From Streptococcus mitis (lineage in GTDB: Bacteria; Bacillota; Bacilli; Lactobacillales; Streptococcaceae), in contig NZ_SPGF01000005.1 of NCBI RefSeq assembly GCF_005844455.1, positions 1 to 56,196 on the forward strand: a DNA stretch of 56,196 nucleotides, given 5' to 3'. The translations under genes were made by a program, and so were the position numbers. The notes beneath the pieces were generated by a model. It had not been told where the DNA came from and ran no database searches. It worked only from the letters and a program-made list of their open reading frames with translations. Positions 44,154-53,254 of this stretch are shown here, piece after piece; within the stretch, counting starts at the first letter, position 1, and each line of letters opens with the position of its first letter.

Positions 44154-45119
44154 ATGGGGATGTCAATCATTGTCCCCTGTCTAAACGAAGAGGAAGTACT
44201 TCCTCTTTTTTATCAGGCTTTGGAAGATTTACTTCCAGATTTGGAAACAGAAATCGAGTATGTCTTTGTCGATGATGGATCGAGTGATGGGACCTTGGAA
44301 CTCTTAAGGGTCTATCGGGAACAAAATCCGGCAGTGCATTATATTTCTTTCTCTCGAAATTTTGGCAAAGAAGCAGCCCTCTATGCAGGCCTGCAGTATG
44401 CGACAGGAGATCTGGTGGTGGTAATGGATGCGGACCTTCAAGATCCTCCTAGTATGTTGCTTGAGATGAAAACTTTACTGGAACAAAATACAGACTTGGA
44501 CTGCGTAGGAACACGGAGAACCAGTCGGGAGGGAGAACCCTTCTTTCGCAGTTTTTGTGCTAATCTTTTTTATCGCCTCATGCAAAAAATTAGTCCAGTA
44601 GCCTTACCGTCAGGTGTCCGTGATTTTCGCATGATGAGAAGGTCTGTGGTCGATGCCATTTTAAGTTTGACTGAGTCCAATCGTTTTTCAAAGGGACTCT
44701 TTGCTTGGGTCGGCTTTAAAACCCACTATCTGGATTATCCTAATGTAGAAAGACAGGCTGGCAAGACCAGTTGGAGTTTTAGGCAACTCTTTTTCTACTC
44801 CATTGAGGGTATTGTAAATTTTTCAGATTTTCCCTTGATTATAGCTTTTGTGGCTGGTATCCTATCTTGTTTTATTTCTCTGCTCATGACCTTTTTTGTT
44901 GTGGTTCGGACCCTTATTTTGGGCAATCCGACATCAGGTTGGACCTCTCTGATGGCTGTTATTCTATTTCTTGGTGGTATTCAACTCTTGACCATTGGGA
45001 TTCTCGGCAAGTATATTAGTAAGATTTATCTAGAGACCAAAAAAAGACCACTTTATCTCATCAAAGAAAAAAGTGACCTTCCTGATTTTATAGAAAAAAA
45101 TAGAGAGAAAAGACTATAA
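44154..45119 (+). CDS. GT2-family polyprenyl-phosphate glycosyltransferase (GtrB/DPM1-like)
   Basis: 321 aa. GT-A domain with VDDGSSDGT and the DXD-type MDADLQDPP, followed by FSRNFGKEAAL. Two C-terminal membrane helices (about 230-290) place it with enzymes that load a sugar onto undecaprenyl phosphate for decoration of envelope polymers. No cognate flippase (GtrA) lies next to it. The frame is open further upstream inside galE; the ATG at 44154 gives the normal N terminus SIIVPCLNEEE. Confidence 0.92.
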   Translation: MGMSIIVPCLNEEEVLPLFYQALEDLLPDLETEIEYVFVDDGSSDGTLELLRVYREQNPAVHYISFSRNFGKEAALYAGLQYATGDLVVVMDADLQDPPSMLLEMKTLLEQNTDLDCVGTRRTSREGEPFFRSFCANLFYRLMQKISPVALPSGVRDFRMMRRSVVDAILSLTESNRFSKGLFAWVGFKTHYLDYPNVERQAGKTSWSFRQLFFYSIEGIVNFSDFPLIIAFVAGILSCFISLLMTFFVVVRTLILGNPTSGWTSLMAVILFLGGIQLLTIGILGKYISKIYLETKKRPLYLIKEKSDLPDFIEKNREKRL

Positions 45120-45169
45120 TTTTACATGGAAATGTGCTAAACTAGAGGGAGTGGATTGTCGACATTGAT

Positions 45170-45376
45170 TTAGGCTTCCTGATTTCCAATCAGGGCGCGA
45201 GTTGGGCAATTTTTAACAGCCTCTAAGACGTCCTGATTCGGAGAAATTTCTTTTTCCAGTTGATCAGGATCATCGTAAAAACGTACGATTCCATTATCGT
45301 GGTAATCAAATAATTCAGAATAAGTTTGGCAAAGCCCACAGGCGATGCATCGTTCAGGTATAAGTGTGATTTTCAT
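45170..45376 (-). CDS. [4Fe-4S] ferredoxin
   Basis: 68-aa electron carrier. Cluster ligands Cys10, Cys13 and Cys16 (CIACGLC) and the distal Cys in NCPTRAL. Acidic, as usual. The ATG at 45376 is six bases from a TACAAT -10, so the mRNA is probably leaderless; the open frame upstream would encode an unrelated hydrophobic stretch. Redox partner unknown. Confidence 0.9.
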   Translation of the reverse strand: MKITLIPERCIACGLCQTYSELFDYHDNGIVRFYDDPDQLEKEISPNQDVLEAVKNCPTRALIGNQEA

Positions 45377-45382
45377 ATTTAT

Positions 45383-45411
45383 ATTGTAATAAGAAAAGTT
45401 AAAAAAAACAA
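45383..45411 (-). promoter_or_regulatory. Ferredoxin promoter, leaderless type
   Basis: TTGTTT (45406-45411) and TACAAT (45383-45388) on the minus strand, 17 bp apart, with six bases to the ATG. Confidence 0.6.
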
Positions 45412-45421
45412 GGAGTAAGGT

Positions 45422-45898
45422 ATGGCAAAAGAACCGTGGCAAGAAGATATTTATGAAAACCAAGAAGAAACAAGATCAGAACGTCGTAAGAGAACTCAAG
45501 GTAGAGATGTAGTAGCCAATCGTGTTTTGACAATCCTAGCCAGTATTTTCTTTGTAATTGTGGTGGTGATGATTATTGTTCTCATCTATCTATCATTGGG
45601 TGGGAGTAATCGCACAGCAGCCTTGAAAGATTTTCACGATTCAGACGCAAATGTAGTACAGATTTCATCTTCTAGTAGCTCCCAGACTGAACAGAGTTCA
45701 GAATCAGAATCTTCTTCTGAGCACTCGGAGGAAACTACAGATTCAGAAGGGACGACAAAAGTCTTGGCTGGAGAAGGAGAAGCAGCTATTGCAGCTCGCG
45801 CTGGGATTTCGATTGCTCAGTTAGAGGCCTTGAATCCTGGGCACATGGCTACAGGGTCTTGGTTTGCTAATCCAGGTGATGTTGTAAAAATCAAATAG
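45422..45898 (+). CDS. Membrane-anchored LysM protein (SAG1386/EF1546 family)
   Basis: 158 aa. A charged cytoplasmic N terminus, one membrane helix (about 35-60), a Ser/Glu-rich external linker (about 80-112) and a C-terminal LysM-like domain (about 113-158; [20 protein letters not shown]). It probably contacts peptidoglycan. AAGGAG precedes the ATG. Lies 8 bp upstream of cmk, as in other streptococci. Confidence 0.85.
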   Translation: MAKEPWQEDIYENQEETRSERRKRTQGRDVVANRVLTILASIFFVIVVVMIIVLIYLSLGGSNRTAALKDFHDSDANVVQISSSSSSQTEQSSESESSSEHSEETTDSEGTTKVLAGEGEAAIAARAGISIAQLEALNPGHMATGSWFANPGDVVKIK

Positions 45899-45906
45899 GA
45901 GTTGAT

Positions 45907-46578
45907 ATGAAAACAATTCAAATTGCTATTGACGGCCCTGCTTCAAGTGGTAAGAGTACGGTCGCGAAGATTATTGCCAAGGATTTTGGATACACCTACC
46001 TAGATACAGGTGCTATGTATCGTGCAGCGACCTATATGGCTCTCAAGAACCAATTAGGAGTTGAAGAAGTTGAAGAGCTCTTAGACTTATTGGACCAGCA
46101 CCCAATTAGTTTTGGACGTTCAGAAACTGGAGACCAGCTTGTTTTTGTGGGAGATGTGGATATTACTCATCCTATCCGTGAAAATGAAGTAACCAATCAT
46201 GTTTCTGCTATTGCAGCAATTCCTCAAGTGCGTGAGAAACTAGTTTCTCTCCAACAAGAGATTGCCCAGCAAGGTGGAATTGTCATGGACGGTCGTGATA
46301 TTGGAACTGTCGTATTGCCACAAGCAGAGTTGAAAATTTTCCTAGTAGCCTCTGTTGATGAGAGAGCAGAGCGCCGTTACAAGGAAAATGTTGCCAAGGG
46401 AATTGAAACAGACCTTGAAACTCTAAAAGAGGAAATTGCTGCGCGTGACTACAAAGATAGTCATCGTGAGACTTCACCTCTCAAACAAGCAGAGGATGCT
46501 GTCTACCTTGATACAACTGGTTTGAATATTCAAGAAGTAGTTGAAAAAATCAAAGCAGAAGCTGAAAAAAGAATGTAG
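45907..46578 (+). CDS. cmk: Cytidylate kinase
   Basis: Phosphorylates CMP and dCMP. 223 aa. P-loop GPASSGKST at about 9-17, [22 protein letters not shown] and the SRE-like REASH region are intact. GGAG precedes the ATG. Second gene of an operon with the LysM protein. Confidence 0.96.
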   Translation: MKTIQIAIDGPASSGKSTVAKIIAKDFGYTYLDTGAMYRAATYMALKNQLGVEEVEELLDLLDQHPISFGRSETGDQLVFVGDVDITHPIRENEVTNHVSAIAAIPQVREKLVSLQQEIAQQGGIVMDGRDIGTVVLPQAELKIFLVASVDERAERRYKENVAKGIETDLETLKEEIAARDYKDSHRETSPLKQAEDAVYLDTTGLNIQEVVEKIKAEAEKRM

Positions 46579-46586
46579 ATGTTGGA

Positions 46587-46615
46587 AAGCCGATAGATTG
46601 ATATCGGTTTTTTTC
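46587..46615 (+). terminator. cmk terminator
   Basis: AGCCGATA/TATCGGTT stem followed by T's. Confidence 0.8.
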
Positions 46616-46620
46616 TAAAT

Positions 46621-46649
46621 TTGTCAAAATACTGATTTTAAGGTATAAT
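46621..46649 (+). promoter_or_regulatory. phnA promoter
   Basis: TTGTCA (46621-46626) and TATAAT (46644-46649), 17 bp apart. Confidence 0.8.
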
Positions 46650-46708
46650 AGTTGCTGTTCGAGAAATTTTGATTTTCAAAGAATAGTGAATGATTATAAG
46701 GAGAAACC

Positions 46709-47047
46709 ATGAACAACCTACCAAATTGCCCAAAATGTAACTCAGAGTATGTCTACGAGGACGGTGCCTTACTGGTTTGCCCAGAGTGTGCTCACGAGTG
46801 GAATCCTGCTGAAGTTGCAGAAGTAGAAGAAGGTCTTGTCGCTATCGATGCCAACGGAAATAAATTGGCTGACGGTGATACTGTAACCCTCATCAAGGAC
46901 TTGAAAGTAAAAGGTGCGCCGAAAGATTTGAAACAAGGGACGCGCGTGAAAAATATCCGCATCGTAGAAGGCGACCACAATATCGATTGTAAGATTGATG
47001 GCTTTGGTGCCATGAAACTCAAATCAGAGTTTGTGAAGAAAATTTAA
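46709..47047 (+). CDS. phnA: PhnA/YjdM-family zinc-ribbon protein
   Basis: 112 aa with an N-terminal zinc ribbon (CPKC near residues 6-9, CPEC near 25-28) and a C-terminal SH3-like PhnA domain ([29 protein letters not shown]). Despite the historical name there is no phosphonate pathway here and the role is unknown. AAGGAG ribosome site; the next gene starts two bases after its stop. Confidence 0.92.
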   Translation: MNNLPNCPKCNSEYVYEDGALLVCPECAHEWNPAEVAEVEEGLVAIDANGNKLADGDTVTLIKDLKVKGAPKDLKQGTRVKNIRIVEGDHNIDCKIDGFGAMKLKSEFVKKI

Positions 47048-47049
47048 GT

Positions 47050-47679
47050 ATGTCAAAGCACTATAAACTAGTATTTTATAGCCGTATCTTCTTGTTTCTA
47101 GCGGCTTTTACGGGAGTTTATCTTGAAATCGCCAAGCATGGTGGATTTGGGATGCTTCTCTATTATACGGTTCTGTCAAATCTGTTAGTAGCGATTTTTA
47201 CGCTCTATCTCCTAAAGGTTATGAGCCGTTTAGGTGAAAACTGGCAAAGGCCAAGTCTCTTGCGCTTAAAAGGTGGGGTTACCATGAGTATCATGATTAC
47301 TTGTGTGATTTACCATTTCCTCTTAGCGCCCATTGCGACTAATTTCTATACTCTGGAAAATTTCCTTTGCCACTATATCGTTCCCCTTTGGTTTTTAGCG
47401 GATACCCTCTTTTTTGACAAACAGGGTCAATACAAGATTTGGGATCCAGTTGTGTGGACGATTTTACCCTTGCTGTATATGATTTTTGCTCTTTTTAATG
47501 GCTTGGTACTGAAACTAGACATTCCTAATTCTAAGGTTAGTCCTTTCCCTTACTTCTTTTTAAATGTGAACAAGGGGTGGGATGTCGTGTTCAAGTGGTG
47601 TCTGATTATCTTTGTTGCCTATATGGTGGCAGGATTTATCTTCTACTTTATTAAGCAAATTAAGAGAAAGTCATCCTAA
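47050..47679 (+). CDS. Pr6Pr-like membrane protein
   Basis: 209 aa with six hydrophobic helices, His residues in YHFLLAP and CHYIVPLW, and a final basic tail. The pattern fits Pr6Pr/FAR-17a-like membrane proteins of unknown function. Translationally coupled to phnA. Confidence 0.75.
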   Translation: MSKHYKLVFYSRIFLFLAAFTGVYLEIAKHGGFGMLLYYTVLSNLLVAIFTLYLLKVMSRLGENWQRPSLLRLKGGVTMSIMITCVIYHFLLAPIATNFYTLENFLCHYIVPLWFLADTLFFDKQGQYKIWDPVVWTILPLLYMIFALFNGLVLKLDIPNSKVSPFPYFFLNVNKGWDVVFKWCLIIFVAYMVAGFIFYFIKQIKRKSS

Positions 47680-47705
47680 GACACAAGGGATTCATTTTCG
47701 AGTTT

Positions 47706-47745
47706 AAGAAGGAGTCTACAAACCAATGAGACTTCTTCTTTTCTT
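47706..47745 (+). terminator. phnA operon terminator
   Basis: AAGAAGGAGTCT (47706-47717) pairs with AGACTTCTTCTT (47729-47740), one wobble, then T-rich DNA. Confidence 0.75.
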
Positions 47746-47748
47746 GCT

Positions 47749-47770
47749 TTTTTTGATAACTATCAAAAAA
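47749..47770. promoter_or_regulatory. Palindrome upstream of the MFS gene
   Basis: TTTTTTGATA-AC-TATCAAAAAA is a perfect 10-bp inverted repeat 33 bases before the ATG. It could be an operator for a repressor of the exporter; inference. Confidence 0.5.
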
Positions 47771-47803
47771 TAGAAGATTAAGAGAAAGATAGAAAGAGAT
47801 TTC

Positions 47804-48955
47804 ATGAAACAATTTTTAGAACGGGCCAGTATTTTGGCTCTCTCCCTCGTTTTGATTACCTCCTTTTCGATTTCAAGTGCCCTACCAGCCATGTTTGACT
47901 ATTATCAAGGTTATCATAAGGAACAAATTGAGCTTTTGGCGAGCTTGCCTTCCTTTGGAATCATGATCATGTTACTACTAAATGGTTTCTTAGAAAAAAT
48001 ATTCCCTGAGCGCTTACAGATTAGTTTGGGCTTGCTGATTTTATCACTGAGTGGAACGGCTCCCTTCTGGTATCAAGCCTATCCTTTTGTCTTTGGAACA
48101 CGGATTCTCTTTGGTTTGGGTGTTGGGATGATCAATGCCAAGGCTATTTCCATTATCAGTGAACGTTATCAAGGAAAAACACGAATTCAGATGTTAGGGC
48201 TACGTGGCTCTGCAGAGGTCGTTGGGGCCTCTCTCATTACCTTGGCAGTCGGCCAGTTGTTGGCCTTTGGTTGGACAGCTACCTTCTTAGCTTATAGTGC
48301 TGGATTTTTGGTGCTGACTCTTTATCTGCTCTTTGTCCCTTATGGAAAGGAAAAAAAAGAAGTCAAGAAAAAAGCGAAGGAAGCAAGTCGCTTAACTCGG
48401 GAAATGAAAGGCTTGATTTTTACCCTAGCTATAGAAGCAGCAGTGGTAGTTTGTACCAATACGGCTATTACTATCCGTATTCCAAGTTTGATGGTGGAAA
48501 GAGGACTGGGGGATGCCCAGTTATCTAGTTTTGTTCTTAGTGTCATGCAGTTGATTGGAATTGTGGCTGGGGTGAGTTTTTCTTTCTTGATTTCTATCTT
48601 TAAGGAAAAATTGCTCCTCTGGTCTGGTATTACCTTCGGCTTAGGGCAAATTGTGATTGCTTTATCTCCATCCTTGTGGGTGGTAGTGGCAGGAAGCATT
48701 TTGGCTGGTTTTGCCTACAGTGTAGCCTTGACGACGGTCTTTCAACTTGTCTCTGAACGAATTCCAGCTAAACTCCTCAATCAAGCAACCTCATTTGCAG
48801 TTTTAGGCTGTAGTTTCGGAGCTTTCACAACCCCATTCGTTCTAGGTGCGATTGGATTACTAACTCACAATGGGATGCTGGTCTTCGCCATTTTAGGATC
48901 CTGGTTGATTGTAACCTCTATCTTTGTTATGTACTTACTTCAAAAGAGAGCTTAG
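47804..48955 (+). CDS. Major facilitator superfamily transporter
   Basis: 383 aa with about 12 hydrophobic helices and a basic central loop (GKEKKEVKKKAKEASRL). The first-half motif RILFGLGVGMINAKA is characteristic of MFS antiporters related to CynX/MDR-type carriers. Substrate unknown. GAAAGAGA before the ATG. The stop codon is inside a terminator hairpin. Confidence 0.88.
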   Translation: MKQFLERASILALSLVLITSFSISSALPAMFDYYQGYHKEQIELLASLPSFGIMIMLLLNGFLEKIFPERLQISLGLLILSLSGTAPFWYQAYPFVFGTRILFGLGVGMINAKAISIISERYQGKTRIQMLGLRGSAEVVGASLITLAVGQLLAFGWTATFLAYSAGFLVLTLYLLFVPYGKEKKEVKKKAKEASRLTREMKGLIFTLAIEAAVVVCTNTAITIRIPSLMVERGLGDAQLSSFVLSVMQLIGIVAGVSFSFLISIFKEKLLLWSGITFGLGQIVIALSPSLWVVVAGSILAGFAYSVALTTVFQLVSERIPAKLLNQATSFAVLGCSFGAFTTPFVLGAIGLLTHNGMLVFAILGSWLIVTSIFVMYLLQKRA

Positions 48956-48977
48956 GATTTGTTTCCTAAGTTTTTCT
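48951..48977 (+). terminator. MFS gene terminator
   Basis: CTTAGGA (48951-48957) and TCCTAAG (48964-48970) followed by T's; the stem includes the stop codon. Confidence 0.8.
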
Positions 48978-49038
48978 TTTTGGAGCTTTTGTACCCGGAC
49001 AATTATATATTTTCTAGCTTGTTACGAGACTAATTTCT

Positions 49039-49047
49039 TGATAGAAT
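49039..49047 (+). promoter_or_regulatory. Extended -10 of truA, leaderless type
   Basis: TGATAGAAT ends seven bases before ATG 49055; no Shine-Dalgarno. Confidence 0.55.
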
Positions 49048-49054
49048 AGAAGTT

Positions 49055-49804
49055 ATGACGAGATATAAAGCAACTATTTCCTATGATGGTTATGCCTTTG
49101 CTGGCTTTCAGCGCCAGCCTCATGCGCGGAGCGTTCAGGAAGAAATTGAAAAAACCTTGACTAGATTGAATAAGGGGCAAGCCATTATCGTTCACGGTGC
49201 TGGTAGGACTGATAGTGGGGTTCATGCTTTGGGACAGGTCATTCATTTTGACTTGCCTTATCAAATGGATGAGGAGAAACTTCGATTTGCTCTGGATACC
49301 CAGTCCCCTGAAGATATTGATGTGATTTCAATTGAGCTTGTGGCGGATGATTTTCATTGTCGTTATGCCAAGCACAGCAAGACCTATGAGTTTATCGTGG
49401 ATAGGGGCCGTCCTAAAAATCCGATGCGCCGTCACTATGCTACTCACTTTCCTTATCCGCTTGATGTAGAGCGGATGCAGGAGGCTGTTAAGAAATTAGA
49501 AGGAACCCATGATTTCACAGGCTTTACAGCCTCTGGAACCAGTGTAGAAGACAAGGTTCGTACCATCACAGAAGCTAGTCTCAGGGTTGATGAGACAGGA
49601 CAATTTTTGACCTTTACCTTTTCAGGAAATGGTTTCTTGTATAAGCAGATTCGCAATATGGTGGGGACGCTGCTCAAAATCGGCAATAATCGTATGCAAG
49701 TGGAGCAGATTGACCTCATCTTGGAGAAAAAGGACAGGCAACTTGCAGGTCCAACAGCAGCACCAAATGGCTTGTATTTAAAGGAGATTCGTTATGAAGA
49801 ATAA
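49055..49804 (+). CDS. truA: tRNA pseudouridine synthase A
   Basis: Makes pseudouridine at positions 38-40 of tRNA. 249 aa; catalytic Asp53 in [14 protein letters not shown] and [12 protein letters not shown]-type C-terminal motif ([14 protein letters not shown]). First gene of a three-gene operon; its end overlaps thiD by 11 bases. The ATG is the first base region of the predicted transcript. Confidence 0.95.
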   Translation: MTRYKATISYDGYAFAGFQRQPHARSVQEEIEKTLTRLNKGQAIIVHGAGRTDSGVHALGQVIHFDLPYQMDEEKLRFALDTQSPEDIDVISIELVADDFHCRYAKHSKTYEFIVDRGRPKNPMRRHYATHFPYPLDVERMQEAVKKLEGTHDFTGFTASGTSVEDKVRTITEASLRVDETGQFLTFTFSGNGFLYKQIRNMVGTLLKIGNNRMQVEQIDLILEKKDRQLAGPTAAPNGLYLKEIRYEE

Positions 49805-50567
49805 TCGTATTTTAGCACTTTCTGGAAATGATATTTTTAGTGGCGGTGGATTATCGGCTGATTTAGCCACTTATACTTTGAACGGCTTGCATGGTTTCGT
49901 AGCTGTGACTTGTTTGACAGCCTTGACAGAGAAGGGGTTTGAAGTCTTTCCAACTGACGATGCCATTTTTCAACATGAATTGGATAGTTTGCGTGATGTG
50001 GAGTTTGCAGGGATTAAGATTGGCCTTCTCCCTACTGTTAGTGTAGCTGAGAAGGCCTTGGACTTTATCAAGCAGCGCTCAGGAGTGCCTGTGGTATTGG
50101 ACCCTGTCTTGGTCTGCAAGGAAACGCACGACGTGGCTGTTAGTGAGCTCTGCCAAGAGTTGATTCGCTTTTTCCCTTATGTCAGTGTGATTACGCCTAA
50201 TCTCCCAGAAGCAGAATTATTGGCTGGTCAAGAGATCAAAACCTTGGAAGACATGAAAACTGCAGCGCAGAAATTGCATGACTTGGGAGCACCAGCAGTC
50301 ATTATCAAGGGAGGCAATCGCCTTAGTCAGGACAAGGCTGTAGATGTCTTTTATGACGGACAAACCTTTACAGTCCTAGAAAATCCTGTCATCCAAGGCC
50401 AAAATGCTGGTGCAGGTTGTACCTTTGCCTCAAGCATTGCCAGTCATCTTGTTAAAGGTGATGAACTTTTACCAGCAGTAGAAAGCTCGAAGGCTTTCGT
50501 TTACCGTGCCATTGCACAAGCAGATCAATATGGAGTAAGACAATATGAAGCAAACCAAAACAACTAA
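49794..50567 (+). CDS. thiD: ThiD/PdxK-family hydroxymethylpyrimidine or pyridoxal kinase
   Basis: 257-aa ribokinase-fold kinase. Conserved [10 protein letters not shown] near residue 140 and the catalytic [11 protein letters not shown] near 205 (Cys before the anion hole as in ThiD/PdxK). It phosphorylates HMP or vitamin B6 vitamers; which is not clear from sequence alone. AAGGAG lies inside truA. The adjacent ECF S component suggests salvage of the same vitamin. Confidence 0.88.
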   Translation: MKNNRILALSGNDIFSGGGLSADLATYTLNGLHGFVAVTCLTALTEKGFEVFPTDDAIFQHELDSLRDVEFAGIKIGLLPTVSVAEKALDFIKQRSGVPVVLDPVLVCKETHDVAVSELCQELIRFFPYVSVITPNLPEAELLAGQEIKTLEDMKTAAQKLHDLGAPAVIIKGGNRLSQDKAVDVFYDGQTFTVLENPVIQGQNAGAGCTFASSIASHLVKGDELLPAVESSKAFVYRAIAQADQYGVRQYEANQNN

Positions 50568-51006
50568 AATCGCCCTTGTATCTCTATTAACCGCCCTTTC
50601 TGTGGTTCTAGGTTATTTCTTAAAAATCCCGACACCAACAGGTATTCTAACTCTCTTAGATGCGGGTATCTTCTTTGCGGCCTTCTACTTTGGTAGTAAA
50701 GAGGGGGCTGTCGTTGGAGGTCTAGCAGGTTTCTTGATTGACCTCTTATCAGGCTACCCTCAGTGGATGTTCTTTAGCTTGATCAACCATGGCTTGCAGG
50801 GATTTTTCGCAGGATTTAAAGGCAAAACTCAGTGGCTAGGCCTTATGTTGGCAACTATTGTCATGGTGGGGGGCTATGCCTTGGGTTCAACTTTGATGAA
50901 TGGCTGGGCAGCAGCTCTACCAGAAATCCTACCAAATTTCATGCAAAATATTGTAGGGATGATTGTGGGATTTATTCTTAGTCAAAGTATCAAGAAGATG
51001 AAGTAA
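50545..51006 (+). CDS. ECF transporter S component (vitamin uptake)
   Basis: 153 aa, five or six hydrophobic helices, and an N terminus [16 protein letters not shown] typical of S components with the small-residue helix that docks EcfT. The substrate is probably the one used by the preceding kinase (vitamin B6 or HMP). Overlaps thiD by 23 bases; GGAG is inside that gene. It needs the shared EcfA/A'/T module encoded elsewhere. Confidence 0.85.
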   Translation: MKQTKTTKIALVSLLTALSVVLGYFLKIPTPTGILTLLDAGIFFAAFYFGSKEGAVVGGLAGFLIDLLSGYPQWMFFSLINHGLQGFFAGFKGKTQWLGLMLATIVMVGGYALGSTLMNGWAAALPEILPNFMQNIVGMIVGFILSQSIKKMK

Positions 51007-51100
51007 AGAGGCTGAGTCAAAAGTCTTCAAAATCAGAAAAACGCATAATATCAGGTGTTGAAAAGCCTTGATATTATGCGTTTTATTGTGGGAAGATTTT
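51007..51100 (-). repeat. Hairpin MITE-like repeat, truncated copy; acts as terminator
   Basis: Begins with AGAGGCTGAGTCAAAA directly after the ECF stop codon and contains a 15-16-bp stem around ACGCATAATATCA. It is the inverted homologue of the element at 54655-54787 and ends where a BOX element starts, so the other terminal repeat is missing. Confidence 0.75.
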
Positions 51101-51251
51101 ATACTCTTCGAAAATCTCTTCAAACCGCGTCAACGTCGCCTTGCCGTAGTATATGTGACTGACTTCGTCAGTCTTATTTACAACCTCAAAACAGTGTTTT
51201 GAGCAACCTGCGGCTAGTTTCCTAGTTTGCACTTTGATTTTCATTGAGTAT
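51101..51251 (+). repeat. BOX element, long form
   Basis: 151 bp from ATACTC to GAGTAT with boxA (CGTCAACGTCGCCTTGCCGTAG), two central boxB-like blocks and boxC. Confidence 0.93.
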
Positions 51252-51261
51252 TAGATGAATA

Positions 51262-52344
51262 TTAATCAAAATAAAGCAAGTCTTTGCTGGTGCTTGTAAA
51301 GAGGTCAAAACCATCCTTGGTTACAACACCGCAGTCTTCGATACGGACACCGACTTTACCAGGAATGTAGATACCTGGTTCAACAGAGAAGCACATGCCT
51401 TCTTCGATGACCATGTCATTTCCTTCCATGATAGATGGGAATTCGTGGACATCCATACCGATACCGTGACCGAGACGGTGGTTGAAGTACTCGCCATAAC
51501 CAGCTTTTTCGATGACTTCACGGGCAGCGCGGTCCACTTCATGGGCAGTCACACCTGGTTTGATAAAGTCAAGGGCAGCTTGTTGGGCTTCAAGGGTCAA
51601 GTTGTAAATATCTTTCTTGAATTGGTCTGGTTTGCCGACAGCGACTGTACGAGTCATATCTGATGCATAGCCATTGACCATAACACCCAGGTCAAAGAGG
51701 AGAAGGGCGTCTTTTTCGACCTTGTTTGCACCAGGAATTCCGTGTGGATTTGCAGCATTGTCACCAGTCAAGACCATGGTATCAAAACTCATTTCATAGC
51801 CTTCACGCTTTAAGGCAAAGTCGATTTGGGCGATGATATCTGTCTCTGTTTTATCAAGAGAGATATTGTCAAAACCAACTTTTACAGCTTTATCAGCGTA
51901 GAGCCCTGCAACCATCATTTTTTGCACTTCGTCAGCTGATTTGATGAGGCGCATGCGTTGGATGCGAGGAGTGAGATTTTCAAACTCAGCAGTTTCAAAG
52001 ACAGATCTTAAACCGTGGTATTTAGTCAAGATGAGGTTATCAAACTCAACTGCTACACGTTTGAAATCAAGCTGTGGCAAGGCATTTTGGATTTTCTTCC
52101 AAGGATTTTCAGAGTCCACATAACCAACAACTGGGAAAGAGACAGTGCTTGTTGCGCGCTCAACCTCAAGGGCTGGAACAAAGAGAAGTGGTTCCTGGTC
52201 TGCAAGGACAAAGAGGAACATTTGGCGTTCGTGTGGATCACTGTAAAAACCAGTGAGGTAATTAATAGTGACGGGGTCAGATACGACAGCGACGTCTAGT
52301 TTTTCTGATTCAAGATATGTTACGATTTGTTGTAATTTAGACAT
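51262..52344 (-). CDS. pepQ: Xaa-Pro dipeptidase/aminopeptidase (M24B)
   Basis: Cleaves X-Pro dipeptides. 360 aa with N-terminal creatinase-like domain and C-terminal pita-bread domain. Metal ligands lie in LLLFDLG, SDMTRTV, HRLGHGIGMDVHE, CFSVEPGIY and VRIEDCG, all present. AAGGTAG precedes the ATG. Separated from gatD by a terminator. Confidence 0.95.
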   Translation of the reverse strand: MSKLQQIVTYLESEKLDVAVVSDPVTINYLTGFYSDPHERQMFLFVLADQEPLLFVPALEVERATSTVSFPVVGYVDSENPWKKIQNALPQLDFKRVAVEFDNLILTKYHGLRSVFETAEFENLTPRIQRMRLIKSADEVQKMMVAGLYADKAVKVGFDNISLDKTETDIIAQIDFALKREGYEMSFDTMVLTGDNAANPHGIPGANKVEKDALLLFDLGVMVNGYASDMTRTVAVGKPDQFKKDIYNLTLEAQQAALDFIKPGVTAHEVDRAAREVIEKAGYGEYFNHRLGHGIGMDVHEFPSIMEGNDMVIEEGMCFSVEPGIYIPGKVGVRIEDCGVVTKDGFDLFTSTSKDLLYFD

Positions 52345-52420
52345 ATGCTACCTTCTTTCTACCCCTCTATTTTGGCAAAAAAAGAGAGAAAATGCAAGGG
52401 AGAAGGGTAAAAGAACAGGC

Positions 52421-52453
52421 AAAAAGAACTCCGACATGATAGCGGAGTTCTTT
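52421..52453 (-). terminator. murT-gatD terminator
   Basis: An 11-bp perfect stem (52423-52433 with 52443-52453) with T's on the minus strand. Confidence 0.88.
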
Positions 52454-52471
52454 GATATAGTTTTCTTTAGT

Positions 52472-53254
52472 TTAAGAAAAGTCTGCCTTACTTTTGACGT
52501 CACTGTATTCTTCAGCGATTTCTTGACTGAGAATGTCCTCATAGGCAGGGAGTTGGATGTCCTGACCGTATTTTTTCCGGAGGGCAGTAGTAACCAGGCG
52601 ATAAGCTAGATTGGCATTGCGAGAGAGGATAGGTCCGTGGAAGTAGGAACCAAAGACATTCTTATAATGAACCCCTTCGCCGACCTTTTCCTCGTTGTTT
52701 CCATTTCCATAGACAACCTGTCCCAGCGGTTTTTGGTCATCTGAGAGGAAGGTACGTCCCTGGTGATTTTCAAATCCATAGTAGGTTTCATCAAATTCTT
52801 CATTATGGATCTTGATGTCACCGATAAAGCGGTTATTAGTCTGGTTGAGGGTGTAGTGACCCATGACACCGAGCCCTTCGATACGTTTACCTGAAGCTTC
52901 AACATAATATTGCCCCAAAAGTTGAAAACCACCGCAGATGGCTAGAACTACTCCGTCGTTTTGGATGTAGTTGTCAATACTCTCTTTTTTAGCAGGTAGG
53001 TCGTCTGCAATGATACTCTGTTCAAAGTCTTGACCACCACCGAAAAAGGCGATGTCGTAGTGATTTTCATCGAAATCATCATGAAGTGAAACGATGTCAA
53101 CGGTCACATGGGCTCCCAGTTTTTCAGCAACATACTTGAGCATGAGGATGTTGCCATTGTCCCCATAGGTATTCATGAGGTTACCGTAGAGGTGGGCAAT
53201 GTTGAGCTGATAGGGGTAATTGCCAGATTTTGAGGAAAGTGAAGTATAAACCAT
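52472..53254 (-). CDS. gatD: Lipid II isoglutaminyl synthase, glutamine amidotransferase subunit
   Basis: Hydrolyses glutamine and passes ammonia to MurT for amidation of D-Glu in lipid II, essential in pneumococcus. 260 aa; class-I-like GATase of the CobB/CobQ type with nucleophile Cys107 (AICGGFQ) and His206 (SYFHGPI). The ATG overlaps the murT stop by one base (TAATG). Confidence 0.95.
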   Translation of the reverse strand: MVYTSLSSKSGNYPYQLNIAHLYGNLMNTYGDNGNILMLKYVAEKLGAHVTVDIVSLHDDFDENHYDIAFFGGGQDFEQSIIADDLPAKKESIDNYIQNDGVVLAICGGFQLLGQYYVEASGKRIEGLGVMGHYTLNQTNNRFIGDIKIHNEEFDETYYGFENHQGRTFLSDDQKPLGQVVYGNGNNEEKVGEGVHYKNVFGSYFHGPILSRNANLAYRLVTTALRKKYGQDIQLPAYEDILSQEIAEEYSDVKSKADFS